Part shown: piece by piece, positions 22,906 to 31,618 of the stretch
How positions within the stretch are numbered: position 1 is the stretch's first letter
How the letters are laid out: the number at the start of each line of letters is the position of its first letter
From: JASHPR01 sp963833885
GTDB lineage: Bacteria; Actinomycetota; Actinomycetes; Streptosporangiales; Streptosporangiaceae
DNA: 64,000 bases
NCBI GenBank assembly: GCA_963833885.1
Contig: CAWHZU010000012.1
Coordinates: 111,768-175,767 of the forward strand
Direction: 5' to 3'
Notes under the pieces: generated by a model
The model's input: the letters and a program-made list of their open reading frames with translations, nothing else
What the model was told of the DNA's origin: nothing
Database searches by the model: none
Program-made: the position numbers and the translations under genes

Positions 22906-25797
22906 TCAGCCGGCGGGCCAGCCTTCGGCGAGGCCGGCCGCCGGGGTGAACGCGGGGATGCTGACCGTTGCCGTGGCCTCGGCCAGGCCGGACCGGGCGC
23001 CGGGCTGTGGCTGGTAGCTGGCCTTCACGGTGAGCGTGTCGGTCCCGGGCTGCGCCGTCACCGGCACGGCCAGCCGGAACCGCACGGTCACCGACTGGTG
23101 CGGTGCCAGGACGGTGGGGAGCGGGCCGAGCGGGGTGACCGTCCAGCCCGCCGGGACGTTCAGCGCGAGCCGCGCGCCCGGCATCGCGTAGTCACCGTCG
23201 TTGACCACGGTCGCGGTGACCGTGTCCGACCCGCCGACACCCATCGCCGATGGAGCCTGGAGCGTGGCGTAGCGGGCGCCCAGGCTGCGGGTGACGGTGA
23301 AGCCGCCGCGCAGTGGCAGGTTCGCCAGGGCCGACGAGTCACCCACATCCACCTGGTAGCGGCCGTCCGGCAGCACCCATCCGTCGGCGTTGTCGTCCCA
23401 ATACGAGAGGTCGTGACCGTTCAAGGTGAAACGCATGGTGGTGGACTGGCCGGGTCGTAGCGTGACCTTCCGGAACCCCTTCAGCTGCCGCGGCGGCTCC
23501 CCGACGGACGCCGGGTCACCGAGGTACAGCTGGGCGACGTCGGATCCGGTGACCTTGCCGGTGTTGGTTACCCGCGCGGTCACCGTGACCTGTCTCCCGG
23601 ACTGCCCGTTACACCCGCAGCTGGTGGCTCCCGGGTTCGAGCTGCCGTTCTGCACCTGGCGGGGGGTGACGGTCAGGTGGCTGTAGGAGAAGTGGGTGTA
23701 CGACAGCCCGTACCCGAACGGGAACAGCGGCGTCTCGTTCTTGGCGTCGTAGTACCGGTAGCCGACGTCGATGCCCTCGGAGTACAGCACCTGCCCGTTC
23801 TGGCCCGGAAACTGGCTCGGGCTCGACGCCGGAACCTGCGACAGCCCGATCGGGAAGGTGACCGGCAGGTGGCCTCCCGGGTCGACCCGGCCGAACAGGA
23901 CGGCGGCCAGCGCGGTGCCGTTGCTCTCCCCCGGGTACCAGGCGTCCACCACGGAGGCGACCTGGCTGATCCACGGCATCACCACCGCAGCGCCCGCGTC
24001 GATCACCACGACGGTGCGCGGGTTGGCCGCGGCGACCGCGGAGATCAGCTCGTTCTGCGCTGACGGCAGGTTCAGGCTGGCCCGGTCCGCCGCCTCGGAC
24101 TCGGTGTCATCCGACACCACCACGACCGCGGTCCGCGCCGCCCTGGCCGCGGCCACGGCCCGGGCGATGCCCGGGGCCAGGTCCGACGGCGTGGCCCAGC
24201 TCAGCCTCGTCGACGCGTCGGCGCCGGAGACCCGCAGCGGGTAGGTCTGGCCGGCCCGCAGGTCCACGCCCACCGAGTCGGTCGGCGGGGTGCCCGCGTC
24301 GGCCAGGATCTCCTTGCCGTCCACGGAAAGGGCCGCGCGAGAGCTTGGGCTCTTCAGCGCGATCACGTACGTGCCGGTCTCCGGCGCGGTGAGCCTCCCG
24401 GACCGGGTCAGCGCGGAGGCCGGAATCGGCGACAGCGACGTGTCAGCGGGCAGCCCCTGGGTGTAGGTGACCGTGGTGCCCCGCTTGGCTGCGGCCCGGA
24501 TGCCCTGCAGCGGGGTGACGCTGAACGGAGCGGTCACGTGCGCGCTGCCGCCGCCGCTGTCGGTCGGCGCGACCGAAGCCCCGGGGCCGATGACCGCCAC
24601 GGCACCCGCGCCGGATGCCGGCAGCGGCAGCGTTCCGGCGGTGTTCCTTAGCAGCACCGTGCCGGCCTCGGCCACGTCGGTGGCGACCTCCTGATGTGCC
24701 CGGGTGGTCGCAACCGCCCGCGCCGCTCCTGGGGGGTCGTTGAATTCACCGAACCGGAACATCTCGGTGAGGATCCGGGACACCAGCTGGTTGAGCGCCG
24801 ACACCTCGACCTTGCCCGAGCCAACCGCCGCGGCCAGCGCGGCGCCGTAGTAGCCGCCGTCGGGCATCTCCTGGTCGAGCCCGGCCTCGACCGACTGCTC
24901 GGTCGATTTCGTGGCCCCGTAGTCCGAGCTCACGAAGCCGGCGAAGCCCCACCGCTGGTCCAGGGTCTCGCCGATCAGGTACCTGTTCTGGCAGGCGGGC
25001 ACGCCGTTGACCGTGCTGTAAGCGCACATCACGGATGGCGCGTTGCCCTTGTTGATGGCCGCCCAGAACGCTGGCAGGTAGATCTCGTGCTCCGCCCGCT
25101 CGCTCACGATCACGTCGTCGGCTTGGGTATTCCGGTTGGTCTCCTGGTTGTACACCGCGTAGTGCTTGACCTGCGACATCACGCCCTGGCTCTGCACTCC
25201 GCCGATCTCGGCCCCGGCCAGCGCGCCGCTCAGGTACGGGTCCTCGCTGTAGGACTCGAACGTGCGGCCCCACCGCGGATCCCGGTCGATGTTGATCGTC
25301 GGGCCCAGGTCGACCATGATGCCCTTGCTGCGTTCCTCGGCACCGACCACCTGCCCGTACCGGCTGGCCAGCGAATGATCCCAGGTCGCCGCCAGCGACA
25401 CCCCGGCGGGCAGCTGGGTCACCCCGCTGCGCCCGTCGCCGACCCCGTTCGGCCCGTCTGCCAGGGCCAGCGCCGGAATGCACAGGCTCGGCACCGCGGT
25501 GGTGGTCACCGCGCCGTCCGCCAGGCCCGTGGCGCCCGTCCCGGCCATCATGTCGATCTTGTTGGTCAGGGACATCCGGGGCAGCAGCATGCTCGCCCGC
25601 TTGCTGACCGGCAGCGACTGGTTCAGCCACGGGCAGGACGGGCCTGCGGCCTGCCGGGGAGCCGTGGCCGCGGGGGCGATGCTGGCGGCCATCGGCAGTG
25701 CGATCGCCACAAGCCCGGCGGGCAGGGCCATCCGCAGCAGGCGGCGCCGGGTGAGCCGGCCGACGGGCTTGCCGTCAAAACGGAACAAATTGCTCAA
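22906..25797 (-). CDS. Secreted GH3 beta-glucosidase/xylosidase with PA14 and Fn3-like domains
   Basis: A 963-residue exported glycoside hydrolase. The N-terminal signal contains TRRRLLRMALP and a hydrophobic core, resembling a Tat signal. The GH3 N-domain (about 55-350) has NIDRDPRWGRTFESYSEDPY, QVKHYAVYNQE (Lys211-His212) and the nucleophile region GFVSSDYGAT (Asp292). The GH3 C-domain is interrupted by a PA14-like module (about 440-520), then VVVVSDDTESEAADR, the Fn3-like domain, and a C-terminal NEW3-type module. The start is TTG with GGAGG six bases upstream. It lies downstream of a larger paralogue; long identical stretches are shared. Substrate (glucosides, xylosides or arabinosides) is unresolved. 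Confidence 0.9.
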   Translation of the reverse strand: MSNLFRFDGKPVGRLTRRRLLRMALPAGLVAIALPMAASIAPAATAPRQAAGPSCPWLNQSLPVSKRASMLLPRMSLTNKIDMMAGTGATGLADGAVTTTAVPSLCIPALALADGPNGVGDGRSGVTQLPAGVSLAATWDHSLASRYGQVVGAEERSKGIMVDLGPTINIDRDPRWGRTFESYSEDPYLSGALAGAEIGGVQSQGVMSQVKHYAVYNQETNRNTQADDVIVSERAEHEIYLPAFWAAINKGNAPSVMCAYSTVNGVPACQNRYLIGETLDQRWGFAGFVSSDYGATKSTEQSVEAGLDQEMPDGGYYGAALAAAVGSGKVEVSALNQLVSRILTEMFRFGEFNDPPGAARAVATTRAHQEVATDVAEAGTVLLRNTAGTLPLPASGAGAVAVIGPGASVAPTDSGGGSAHVTAPFSVTPLQGIRAAAKRGTTVTYTQGLPADTSLSPIPASALTRSGRLTAPETGTYVIALKSPSSRAALSVDGKEILADAGTPPTDSVGVDLRAGQTYPLRVSGADASTRLSWATPSDLAPGIARAVAAARAARTAVVVVSDDTESEAADRASLNLPSAQNELISAVAAANPRTVVVIDAGAAVVMPWISQVASVVDAWYPGESNGTALAAVLFGRVDPGGHLPVTFPIGLSQVPASSPSQFPGQNGQVLYSEGIDVGYRYYDAKNETPLFPFGYGLSYTHFSYSHLTVTPRQVQNGSSNPGATSCGCNGQSGRQVTVTARVTNTGKVTGSDVAQLYLGDPASVGEPPRQLKGFRKVTLRPGQSTTMRFTLNGHDLSYWDDNADGWVLPDGRYQVDVGDSSALANLPLRGGFTVTRSLGARYATLQAPSAMGVGGSDTVTATVVNDGDYAMPGARLALNVPAGWTVTPLGPLPTVLAPHQSVTVRFRLAVPVTAQPGTDTLTVKASYQPQPGARSGLAEATATVSIPAFTPAAGLAEGWPAG

Positions 25798-25832
25798 GCA
25801 TGACCTCCGATACCCAGACCATGATTAACGTC

Positions 25833-25861
25833 CAGGTACAGCGAAGGTCATCCCATTGCAA
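25833..25861 (-). promoter_or_regulatory. Promoter of GH3 paralogue 1
   Basis: On the minus strand TTGCAA (25856-25861) and TACCTG (25833-25838) are separated by 17 bases, with the TTG start codon 35 bases further on. An A/T run flanks the -35 element. Confidence 0.35.
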
Positions 25862-25877
25862 AAAATGTCACACACGC

Positions 25878-25978
25878 AGGGAACCGCGCCTGGGCTCAGT
25901 TGCACCGAGCGAGGGAACCGCGTTTGGGCCCAGTCGCACACGGCGAGGGAACCGCGCTTAGCTCAGTTGCACACAGCG
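25878..25978. repeat. 34-bp tandem repeat, three units, upstream of GH3 gene
   Basis: Three contiguous units start with AGGGAACCGCG at 25878, 25912 and 25946 and each end with a form of CAGTTGCACACAGCG; the third lacks one base. They fill the space between the terminator of the upstream GH3 gene and the promoter of the next. They could be spaced protein-binding sites about three helical turns apart; there are no unique spacers, so it is not a CRISPR array. Confidence 0.9.
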
Positions 25979-25984
25979 ACGGCT

Positions 25985-26025
25985 GCTGGGCGGGCCCGGT
26001 AGCAACCCGGCTGGGCCCGCCCAGC
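25985..26025 (-). terminator. Hairpin terminator after GH3 paralogue 2
   Basis: GCTGGGCGGGCCC (25985-25997) and GGGCCCGCCCAGC (26013-26025) form a perfect 13-bp stem with a 15-base loop, ten bases beyond the stop of the 1161-residue glycosidase. Confidence 0.75.
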
Positions 26026-26035
26026 AAGCCTGCTG

Positions 26036-29000
26036 TCAGCTCGTCGGCGTGCCCGAGCCGGTAGCCATCGCGAAGATGTGCATCTCGGTCTGGCCGAACG
26101 AGCCGGGCAGCGAGGGCAGCGTCACCGACGCCACGGTCTTGCCTGACGCGAGCGGCACGGAGGCGAAGTACACGCTCACCGCGTGCGATCCGCTCGGCGA
26201 GCTCTGGTTCCAGCTCGAGGTGGTGTCGACGATCTGGTCGCCGGTCGCCGGCGCGTTCGAGTACCAGTCGGCCATGTTGATCACGGCGGACTGGCTGGTC
26301 CCGTCGGTGTAGTTGATGGTGATCGTGCCCGTCGCCGTCCCGTTCTGGCTGGCGGCCAGGATGCCGAGATCGCTCCCGGAGCCGGACAGCTGCACGGTCT
26401 GGCCGTTGGTGACCACGTTGTCCAGGGCTCCAGCGGACACGTTTGGCCAGGTGAGCGTCGTCCCGCCGATGGTCACCTGGCCTCCGGGCGTCAGCGGGGT
26501 CGGCGTGCCGGCGGCCAGCGCCTGGGCCGAGTAGCTATCGCCGGCCAGGTCATAGTTGGCGGCAGCCGGATCGGAGTTGTCGCTGATCCCGATGTTGTCG
26601 TACGAGGCGGCCAGAGACGAATACGGCACCGCCGTGGTCGTCGAGCTTTCGACGACCCCGCCGCTGCTGCCGGGCCCTGGCTGGTAGCTGACCCTCGCGT
26701 TGAGGGTGGCACTGCCCGGCGACGCGTCGGCCGGCGCGGCAACCCTGAACTTCACGGTCACGGTCTGGCCGGGAGCCACGAAGCCGGGCGCTCGCCCGGC
26801 CGGGCTGGCCGCCCAGCCACGCGGGACGCCCAGCGTAAACCTGGCTCCCGGCATCGCGTAGTCGCCGCCGTTGACCAGGGTCTCGCTGACCGTCGCCGTG
26901 GAACCGGCCGCGATCACCGACGGCGCCGAGACCGTCGAGTAGCGGGCGCCGACGCTTCGGGTGACGGTGAAGCCGCCGTGCAGCGGCAGGTTCGCCGGGC
27001 CCGAGGAGTCGCCCACGTACACCTGGTACTGCCCGTCCGGCAGCACCCATCCGTTCGCCGCGTCGTCCCAGTAGGACAGCGCGTGGCCGCTCAGGGTGAA
27101 GCGCACGGTGGTGGACTGGCCCGGCTGCAGGGTGATCTTCTGGAACCCCTGGAGCTGCCGCGGCGGCTGCCCCGCGGAAGCCGGGTCACCGAGGTAGAGC
27201 TGGGCCACGTCCGAGCCCGCCGCCTTGCCGGTGTTGGTCACCGTGGCGGACACCGTCACCTGCCGGCTCGACTGCCCGTTGCACCCGCAGCTGGTGGCTC
27301 CCGGGTTCGAGCTGCCGTTCTGCACCTGGCCCGGGGTGACGCTCAGGTGGCTATAAGAGAAGTGGGTGTACGACAGCCCGTACCCGAACGGGAACAGCGG
27401 GGTCTCGTTCTTCGCGTCGTAGTACCGGTAGCCCACATCGATGCCCTCGGAGTACAGCACCTGGCCGTTCACCCCGGGGAACTCGGCCGGCGTCGAGGCC
27501 GGCACCTGGGACAGGTCGACGGGGAACGTGACCGGCAGATGCCCGCTGGGATCGGTGTTGCCGAACAGGACGTTGGCCAGCGCGGTGCCGTTGCTCTCGC
27601 CCGGGTACCACGCATCGACGACCGAGGCGACCTGGCTGATCCACGGCATGACCACGGGCGCGCCCGCGTCGATCACCACGACCGTGTGCGGGTTGGCCGC
27701 CGCGACCGCGGAGATCAGCTCGTTCTGTGCGGACGGCAGGTTCAGGCTGGCCCGGTCCGCCGCCTCAGTCTCGGTGTCGTCGGAGACCACCACGACCGCG
27801 GTCTTCGCTGCCTTGGCCGCGGCCACCGCCGAGGCGATGCCCGGCGCCAGCTGCGACGGCGTCGCCCAGCTCAGGTTGGCCGACTCGCCGCCGCCGGACA
27901 GCTGCAGCGTGTAGGTCTGGCCGGCCACCAGGTTCACGCCCACCGAGTAGGTGGACACCGGCGGGGTGCCCGGGTTGGCCAGGAGCTCCTGGCCGTTCAG
28001 GGACAGGTCGACCGTGGTGTAACAGCCGCAGGGGTTCTCGAATGAGAGGACATAGGTGCCGGTCTCCGGCGCGGTCAGCGTCCCGGTGTAGGTCCCGCCG
28101 AAGCCGGTGGGTGCGTAGGCCGGGGTCAGCGCGGAGCTCGGGATCGGCGTCAGCGAGGTGTCGGTAGGCAGGCCCTGGGTGTAGCTAACCGTGGTGCCGG
28201 TCCCGGCCGCCGACTGGATGCCCTGCAGCGGGGTGACGTGGAACGTGGACGTCACGTACGCGCTGCCACCGCCGGTGTCGACCGGGTCGGCCGAGGCCGC
28301 CGGGCCGATCACCGCCACGTTGCCGCCGCCGTCCGCGGCGAGCGGCAGCGTGCCGCCGCTGTTCTTCAGCAGCACCGTGCCGTCCTGCGCCACCTCAGCG
28401 GACACGGCCTGGTGGGCCGGAGTCGTCACTGCGGAACTCGTCGTGCCGGTGGGCGGGTTGTTGAAGTCGTTGAACCGGAACATCTCGGTCAGGATCCGGG
28501 ACACCATCTGGTTCAGGGTGGCCATGCTGACCTCGCCGGCCTGCACCGCCGCCTCCAGGGCAGCGCCGTAGTACTGGGGGGCGGGCATCTCCTGGTCCAT
28601 GCCGGCGTCCGCGGACTGCAGGGTGGAGTGCGTGGCCTGGTAGTCCGAGGTCACGTAGCCGGGGAAGGCCCACCGCTGGTCGAGGGTGGTCTTGATCAGG
28701 TACTGGTTCTGGCAGGCGGGCACCCCGTTGATCGTGCTGTAGGAGCACATGACCGAGGCCGCCTTGGCCACGTTGGTCGAGGCCCAGAACCCGGGCAGGT
28801 AGATCTCGTGCAGCGCCTGCTCGCTGACGATCGCGTTGTCGGCCGGGGTGTTGCGGTTGGTCTCCTGGTTGTACACGGCGTAGTGCTTGACCTGGGACTG
28901 CACGCCCTGGCTCTGCACCCCGTCGATGTAGCCGACCGCGGTCTGCGCGTTCAGGTACGGGTCCTCGGTGTAGGACTCGAACTCCCGGCCCCAGCGCGGG

Positions 29001-29521
29001 TCGCGGTCGATGTTGATCGTCGGGCCCAGGTTGACCGTCGCGCCCTTGCCGCGCTCCTCGGCCCCGACCACCTTGCCGTAGGCGTCGGCCAGCGACGGGT
29101 CGAAGGTGGCGGCCAGCGACTGCGCCGACGGCATCTGGGTCACATTCGTGAGCCCGTCGCCCACGCCGACCGGGCCGTCCTCCTCGTTCTGCGACGGGAT
29201 GCACAGGCTCGGGATGGCCGGGATGTAGAACACATACGGCTCGGAGAAACCGCCCCCGGTCACCTCGTTGATCTTGTCGGCCAGGGTCATCTTGGCCATC
29301 AGCATGCTGACCCGCTGGCTGATCGGCAGCGACTGGTTCAGCCACGGACATGACGCGTCCGACGCCGACGCGCGCGCGCCGGCCGCCGAAGCTGGGCCGC
29401 CCGCTAACGCCAGCCCGATCGGCAGCATCACCGCCACCGACCCTGCGATCACCGCCAGCCGCGGGAAACGGCGCCTGGCACGCGGACTGCTCGGAATGCT
29501 GGCGGAACGGAACAGCTTCAT
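26036..29521 (-). CDS. Large secreted GH3 glycosidase with added C-terminal module
   Basis: A 1161-residue exported glycosidase, a paralogue of the following gene. It has a Sec-type signal (basic start, core AVIAGSVAVMLPIGLALAGG, cleavage near ASAAGA). The catalytic part matches: NIDRDPRWGREFESYTEDPY, QVKHYAVYNQE and GYVTSDYQAT with nucleophile Asp293. A PA14-like module (with a CGC pair, FENPCGCYTTVDL) interrupts the C-domain; Fn3-like and NEW3-type modules follow. The extra roughly 190 residues (from SLAASYDNIGISDNSDPAAA) are a beta-rich module resembling carbohydrate-binding additions in actinobacterial glycosidases. ATG with AGGAGG upstream was chosen; a longer reading of 36 codons has no ribosome site. 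Confidence 0.9.
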   Translation of the reverse strand: MKLFRSASIPSSPRARRRFPRLAVIAGSVAVMLPIGLALAGGPASAAGARASASDASCPWLNQSLPISQRVSMLMAKMTLADKINEVTGGGFSEPYVFYIPAIPSLCIPSQNEEDGPVGVGDGLTNVTQMPSAQSLAATFDPSLADAYGKVVGAEERGKGATVNLGPTINIDRDPRWGREFESYTEDPYLNAQTAVGYIDGVQSQGVQSQVKHYAVYNQETNRNTPADNAIVSEQALHEIYLPGFWASTNVAKAASVMCSYSTINGVPACQNQYLIKTTLDQRWAFPGYVTSDYQATHSTLQSADAGMDQEMPAPQYYGAALEAAVQAGEVSMATLNQMVSRILTEMFRFNDFNNPPTGTTSSAVTTPAHQAVSAEVAQDGTVLLKNSGGTLPLAADGGGNVAVIGPAASADPVDTGGGSAYVTSTFHVTPLQGIQSAAGTGTTVSYTQGLPTDTSLTPIPSSALTPAYAPTGFGGTYTGTLTAPETGTYVLSFENPCGCYTTVDLSLNGQELLANPGTPPVSTYSVGVNLVAGQTYTLQLSGGGESANLSWATPSQLAPGIASAVAAAKAAKTAVVVVSDDTETEAADRASLNLPSAQNELISAVAAANPHTVVVIDAGAPVVMPWISQVASVVDAWYPGESNGTALANVLFGNTDPSGHLPVTFPVDLSQVPASTPAEFPGVNGQVLYSEGIDVGYRYYDAKNETPLFPFGYGLSYTHFSYSHLSVTPGQVQNGSSNPGATSCGCNGQSSRQVTVSATVTNTGKAAGSDVAQLYLGDPASAGQPPRQLQGFQKITLQPGQSTTVRFTLSGHALSYWDDAANGWVLPDGQYQVYVGDSSGPANLPLHGGFTVTRSVGARYSTVSAPSVIAAGSTATVSETLVNGGDYAMPGARFTLGVPRGWAASPAGRAPGFVAPGQTVTVKFRVAAPADASPGSATLNARVSYQPGPGSSGGVVESSTTTAVPYSSLAASYDNIGISDNSDPAAANYDLAGDSYSAQALAAGTPTPLTPGGQVTIGGTTLTWPNVSAGALDNVVTNGQTVQLSGSGSDLGILAASQNGTATGTITINYTDGTSQSAVINMADWYSNAPATGDQIVDTTSSWNQSSPSGSHAVSVYFASVPLASGKTVASVTLPSLPGSFGQTEMHIFAMATGSGTPTS

Positions 29522-29614
29522 CGAGGGCCTCCTGCTCGCTGGGCGCTGAACAGTCAAGTCCCGGTCGGGGCCCGATGCCAATACCGAGACGAGAGGAACG
29601 GCAGAAATATTCTG

Positions 29615-29646
29615 ATAAAAAATCATCAACGCGCCGTAACGGCGCG
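29615..29646 (-). terminator. Rho-independent terminator with U-tract
   Basis: CGCGCCGT-A-ACGGCGCG (29630-29646) is a perfect 8-bp stem; on the minus strand it is followed by TTGATGATTTTTTATC, a T-rich tract rare in this GC-rich genome. It lies 70 bp beyond the stop of the zinc-ribbon membrane protein gene. The hairpin and T-tract also sit just upstream of the GH3 paralogue 2 promoter region. Confidence 0.75.
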
Positions 29647-29716
29647 ACCCGCACCCCGTCTCGGCGTCCGCTTGGCGCCGGACGCCTTGGCGACCGCCGA
29701 GCTGGCCGAGCGCAGT

Positions 29717-30034
29717 TCAGTCCGGGCTGCCCGCGGCCGGGCGGCGGCCGGCCGGGCGGCGGATGACCCGCCGGAGCACTCTCCGTCCGTCCAGCGTCCA
29801 CGTGCGGTCGCAGCCCGTGCAGCCCAGGAGTTCCCCGAACTTGGGTGAGGTCCGGCCCGTTCTCCCGACCGTGCCGCCACAGGCGCACAGCTCCCCGGCC
29901 TGGACCCGCCGTGCTCTCCGCGCGGCTCTCCGCACGGCCGAGGGGTCAGGCCGGCTCTCGTGGCGCACGTAAACGACGGCTATGCCGATCATGACCGCCA
30001 CCACGACAATGACAGCCGTTGCCAAGTAACCCAA
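29717..30034 (-). CDS. Small membrane protein with zinc-ribbon-like motif
   Basis: A 105-residue protein: one N-terminal transmembrane helix (YLATAVIVVVAVMIGIAVVY), a very basic stretch (AVRRAARRARRVQ), then CACGGTVGRTGRTSPKFGEL and CTGCDRTWTLDGRRV. The CxC...CxxC arrangement over about 25 residues suggests a zinc ribbon, and the surrounding W and L residues fit a small cytoplasmic finger domain. It is followed by a true U-tract terminator, which supports it as a transcribed gene. I do not recognise a named family. Confidence 0.62.
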   Translation of the reverse strand: MGYLATAVIVVVAVMIGIAVVYVRHESRPDPSAVRRAARRARRVQAGELCACGGTVGRTGRTSPKFGELLGCTGCDRTWTLDGRRVLRRVIRRPAGRRPAAGSPD

Positions 30035-30140
30035 TTCAATCTCCCCGCGGCCGGAATGTACCTAGACCGTACTGTGTGATCAGGCGCGGCGATAGCGCCC
30101 AATGAACGCTGGTACGGATGGGTCGGCGGGTGCCGCAGCA

Positions 30141-30803
30141 TCAATGGCGGTGATTGGCGGCGCTCATCAGCGCCACGACCCGAGCGCGCGCCTGGTCGGT
30201 CGCGTCGGCCACGGCATCTCCCTCGGCGCTGACCAGCCGCTCGGCCATCTCAGCGACGTTCACCGGGGCGCCGATGCGCACGATCACCACCCCGCGCCGC
30301 GGCCCATGGGTGGCTCCATCGGGCGGCAGCAGCGTTCCCGTCCCGCCGATCCCGGCGGGCACGAGCGGCACCCCGGCCGCCGCGGCGAGGCACGCGGCGC
30401 CCCGGTGGAACCGCCCGGTCTGCCCGTCCCGTGACCGGGTTCCCTCCGGGAACACGATGACGTCGTGGCCGGCCGCGAGCAGTTGGGTGGCGGCGGCAAG
30501 GTCGGCGCTGCCGCCGCCGGTGCGCCGCACCGGGAACGCCGCGCACAGCACGCGGCAGATCCCCGGCCGCAGCGCACCGCGGAACCAGTAGTCCGCCGCC
30601 GCGGCAACGGCGGGCCTGCGCCCAGCGGGCAGCGCCGCGATCAGCGCGGCCGTATCCGCGTGCGAACGGTGGTTGGCCACGATCACGCACGGCCCGGCCG
30701 GCAGGCCGGGGACGCCCTGCACCCGCAGCCCGCCCATCAGCGTGAGAACCGTGCGCCATAGCGCCCTCCGTGCCACGGCGGCCGGGCAGGCGCGCCGGTT
30801 CAC
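30141..30803 (-). CDS. 1-acyl-glycerol-3-phosphate acyltransferase-like (PlsC family)
   Basis: A 220-residue membrane-associated acyltransferase. Motif I is VANHRSHADTAAL (NHxxxxD), motif II includes RVLCAAFPVRRTGGG, and motif III is VIVFPEGTRSRDGQ, with motif IV PLVPAGIGGTG. It should transfer an acyl chain to a lysophospholipid to make phosphatidic acid, the substrate of the CdsA-like enzyme encoded immediately before it. Its GTG start overlaps the TGA of that gene (GTGA). It is the last member of a three-gene lipid module. Confidence 0.87.
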   Translation of the reverse strand: MNRRACPAAVARRALWRTVLTLMGGLRVQGVPGLPAGPCVIVANHRSHADTAALIAALPAGRRPAVAAAADYWFRGALRPGICRVLCAAFPVRRTGGGSADLAAATQLLAAGHDVIVFPEGTRSRDGQTGRFHRGAACLAAAAGVPLVPAGIGGTGTLLPPDGATHGPRRGVVIVRIGAPVNVAEMAERLVSAEGDAVADATDQARARVVALMSAANHRH

Positions 30804-31618
30804 AGGATCACCGCCAGGGCCAGCGCCACGAGCAGCGAGTCGATCCGGTCCAGCAGCCCGCCGAACCCGGGCAGCCAGCGGCCCGCGTCCTTCGCGCCGG
30901 CGCCGCGCTTGACCATCGATTCCAGCAGGTCACCGACTGGCGGGCCGACGGTGACCGCTATCACGTGCACGGGCGTGAACACTCCGGGACCGCTGACCGC
31001 TCCCGCCACCGCCAGCGCCGCCGACCCGGCCAGCGCCCCACCGGCCACTCCGCTCCAGCGCTTGGCGGGCGACAGCGGCGACAGCGCAGGGCCGCCCAGC
31101 AGGCGCCCGGCGCACCACGCACCGACGTCCGCCACCGCCACCGCCATGATCAGCGGCAGCGCGGCTGCGCGGAGAAGCACGAGCCCGGTCAGGGCCGCGA
31201 GCCAGCCCGCGCCGAACACCGCGGCCGCGGCGCGGCGCGCTCCCGCGACGGCATCGCCGCCGATCACGGGGACCAGCGCGGCCGCGAGCAGTACACCCGC
31301 GAGCGCGCGGCTCAGCTCGGCGGGCATCCGCCAGGCGACCAGCGGCAGGATCACCGCGGCAGCCGCGATCAGCGCCGAGTCGCCGGGCCGGAGCCTGGCC
31401 AGCCGGCCGTACTCGACCGCGCCGGTCACGCCCAGGCCGACGGCAAGCAGGACCGCGCCCGGTGTGCCCAGCCACAGGCACCCCGCAACCAGTGGGGCGG
31501 ACACCATCCAGGTGCGCCACTTGCGGATCACGTCGGCGTTCCTCGACACCAGCGCGCCGATCCCGCCCAGCGTCAGCACGCCGGCCATCATGGCCGCGGT
31601 GCCGGCCAGCCCGTTCAC
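30800..31618 (-). CDS. CdsA-like phosphatidate cytidylyltransferase
   Basis: A 272-residue membrane protein with about eight helices that should form CDP-diacylglycerol from phosphatidate and CTP. The C-terminal signature reads PLSPAKRWSGVAGGALAGSA, then GDLLESMVKRGAGAKDAGRW and LPGFGGLLDRIDSLL; the family consensus PGHGGxxDRxDS has histidine where this protein has phenylalanine (PGFGG). The GTG start overlaps the preceding stop (GTGA) and has AGGGG upstream. Together with flanking genes it resembles the E. coli ynbA-ynbB pair, a dispensable CdsA paralogue next to a CDP-alcohol transferase, so this is probably not the only CdsA of the cell. Confidence 0.86.
   Translation of the reverse strand: MNGLAGTAAMMAGVLTLGGIGALVSRNADVIRKWRTWMVSAPLVAGCLWLGTPGAVLLAVGLGVTGAVEYGRLARLRPGDSALIAAAAVILPLVAWRMPAELSRALAGVLLAAALVPVIGGDAVAGARRAAAAVFGAGWLAALTGLVLLRAAALPLIMAVAVADVGAWCAGRLLGGPALSPLSPAKRWSGVAGGALAGSAALAVAGAVSGPGVFTPVHVIAVTVGPPVGDLLESMVKRGAGAKDAGRWLPGFGGLLDRIDSLLVALALAVIL

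Noticed and set aside
25878..25978. Three similar units taken as a small CRISPR array
   Set aside because: The units are contiguous with no unique spacers and no cas genes are present.
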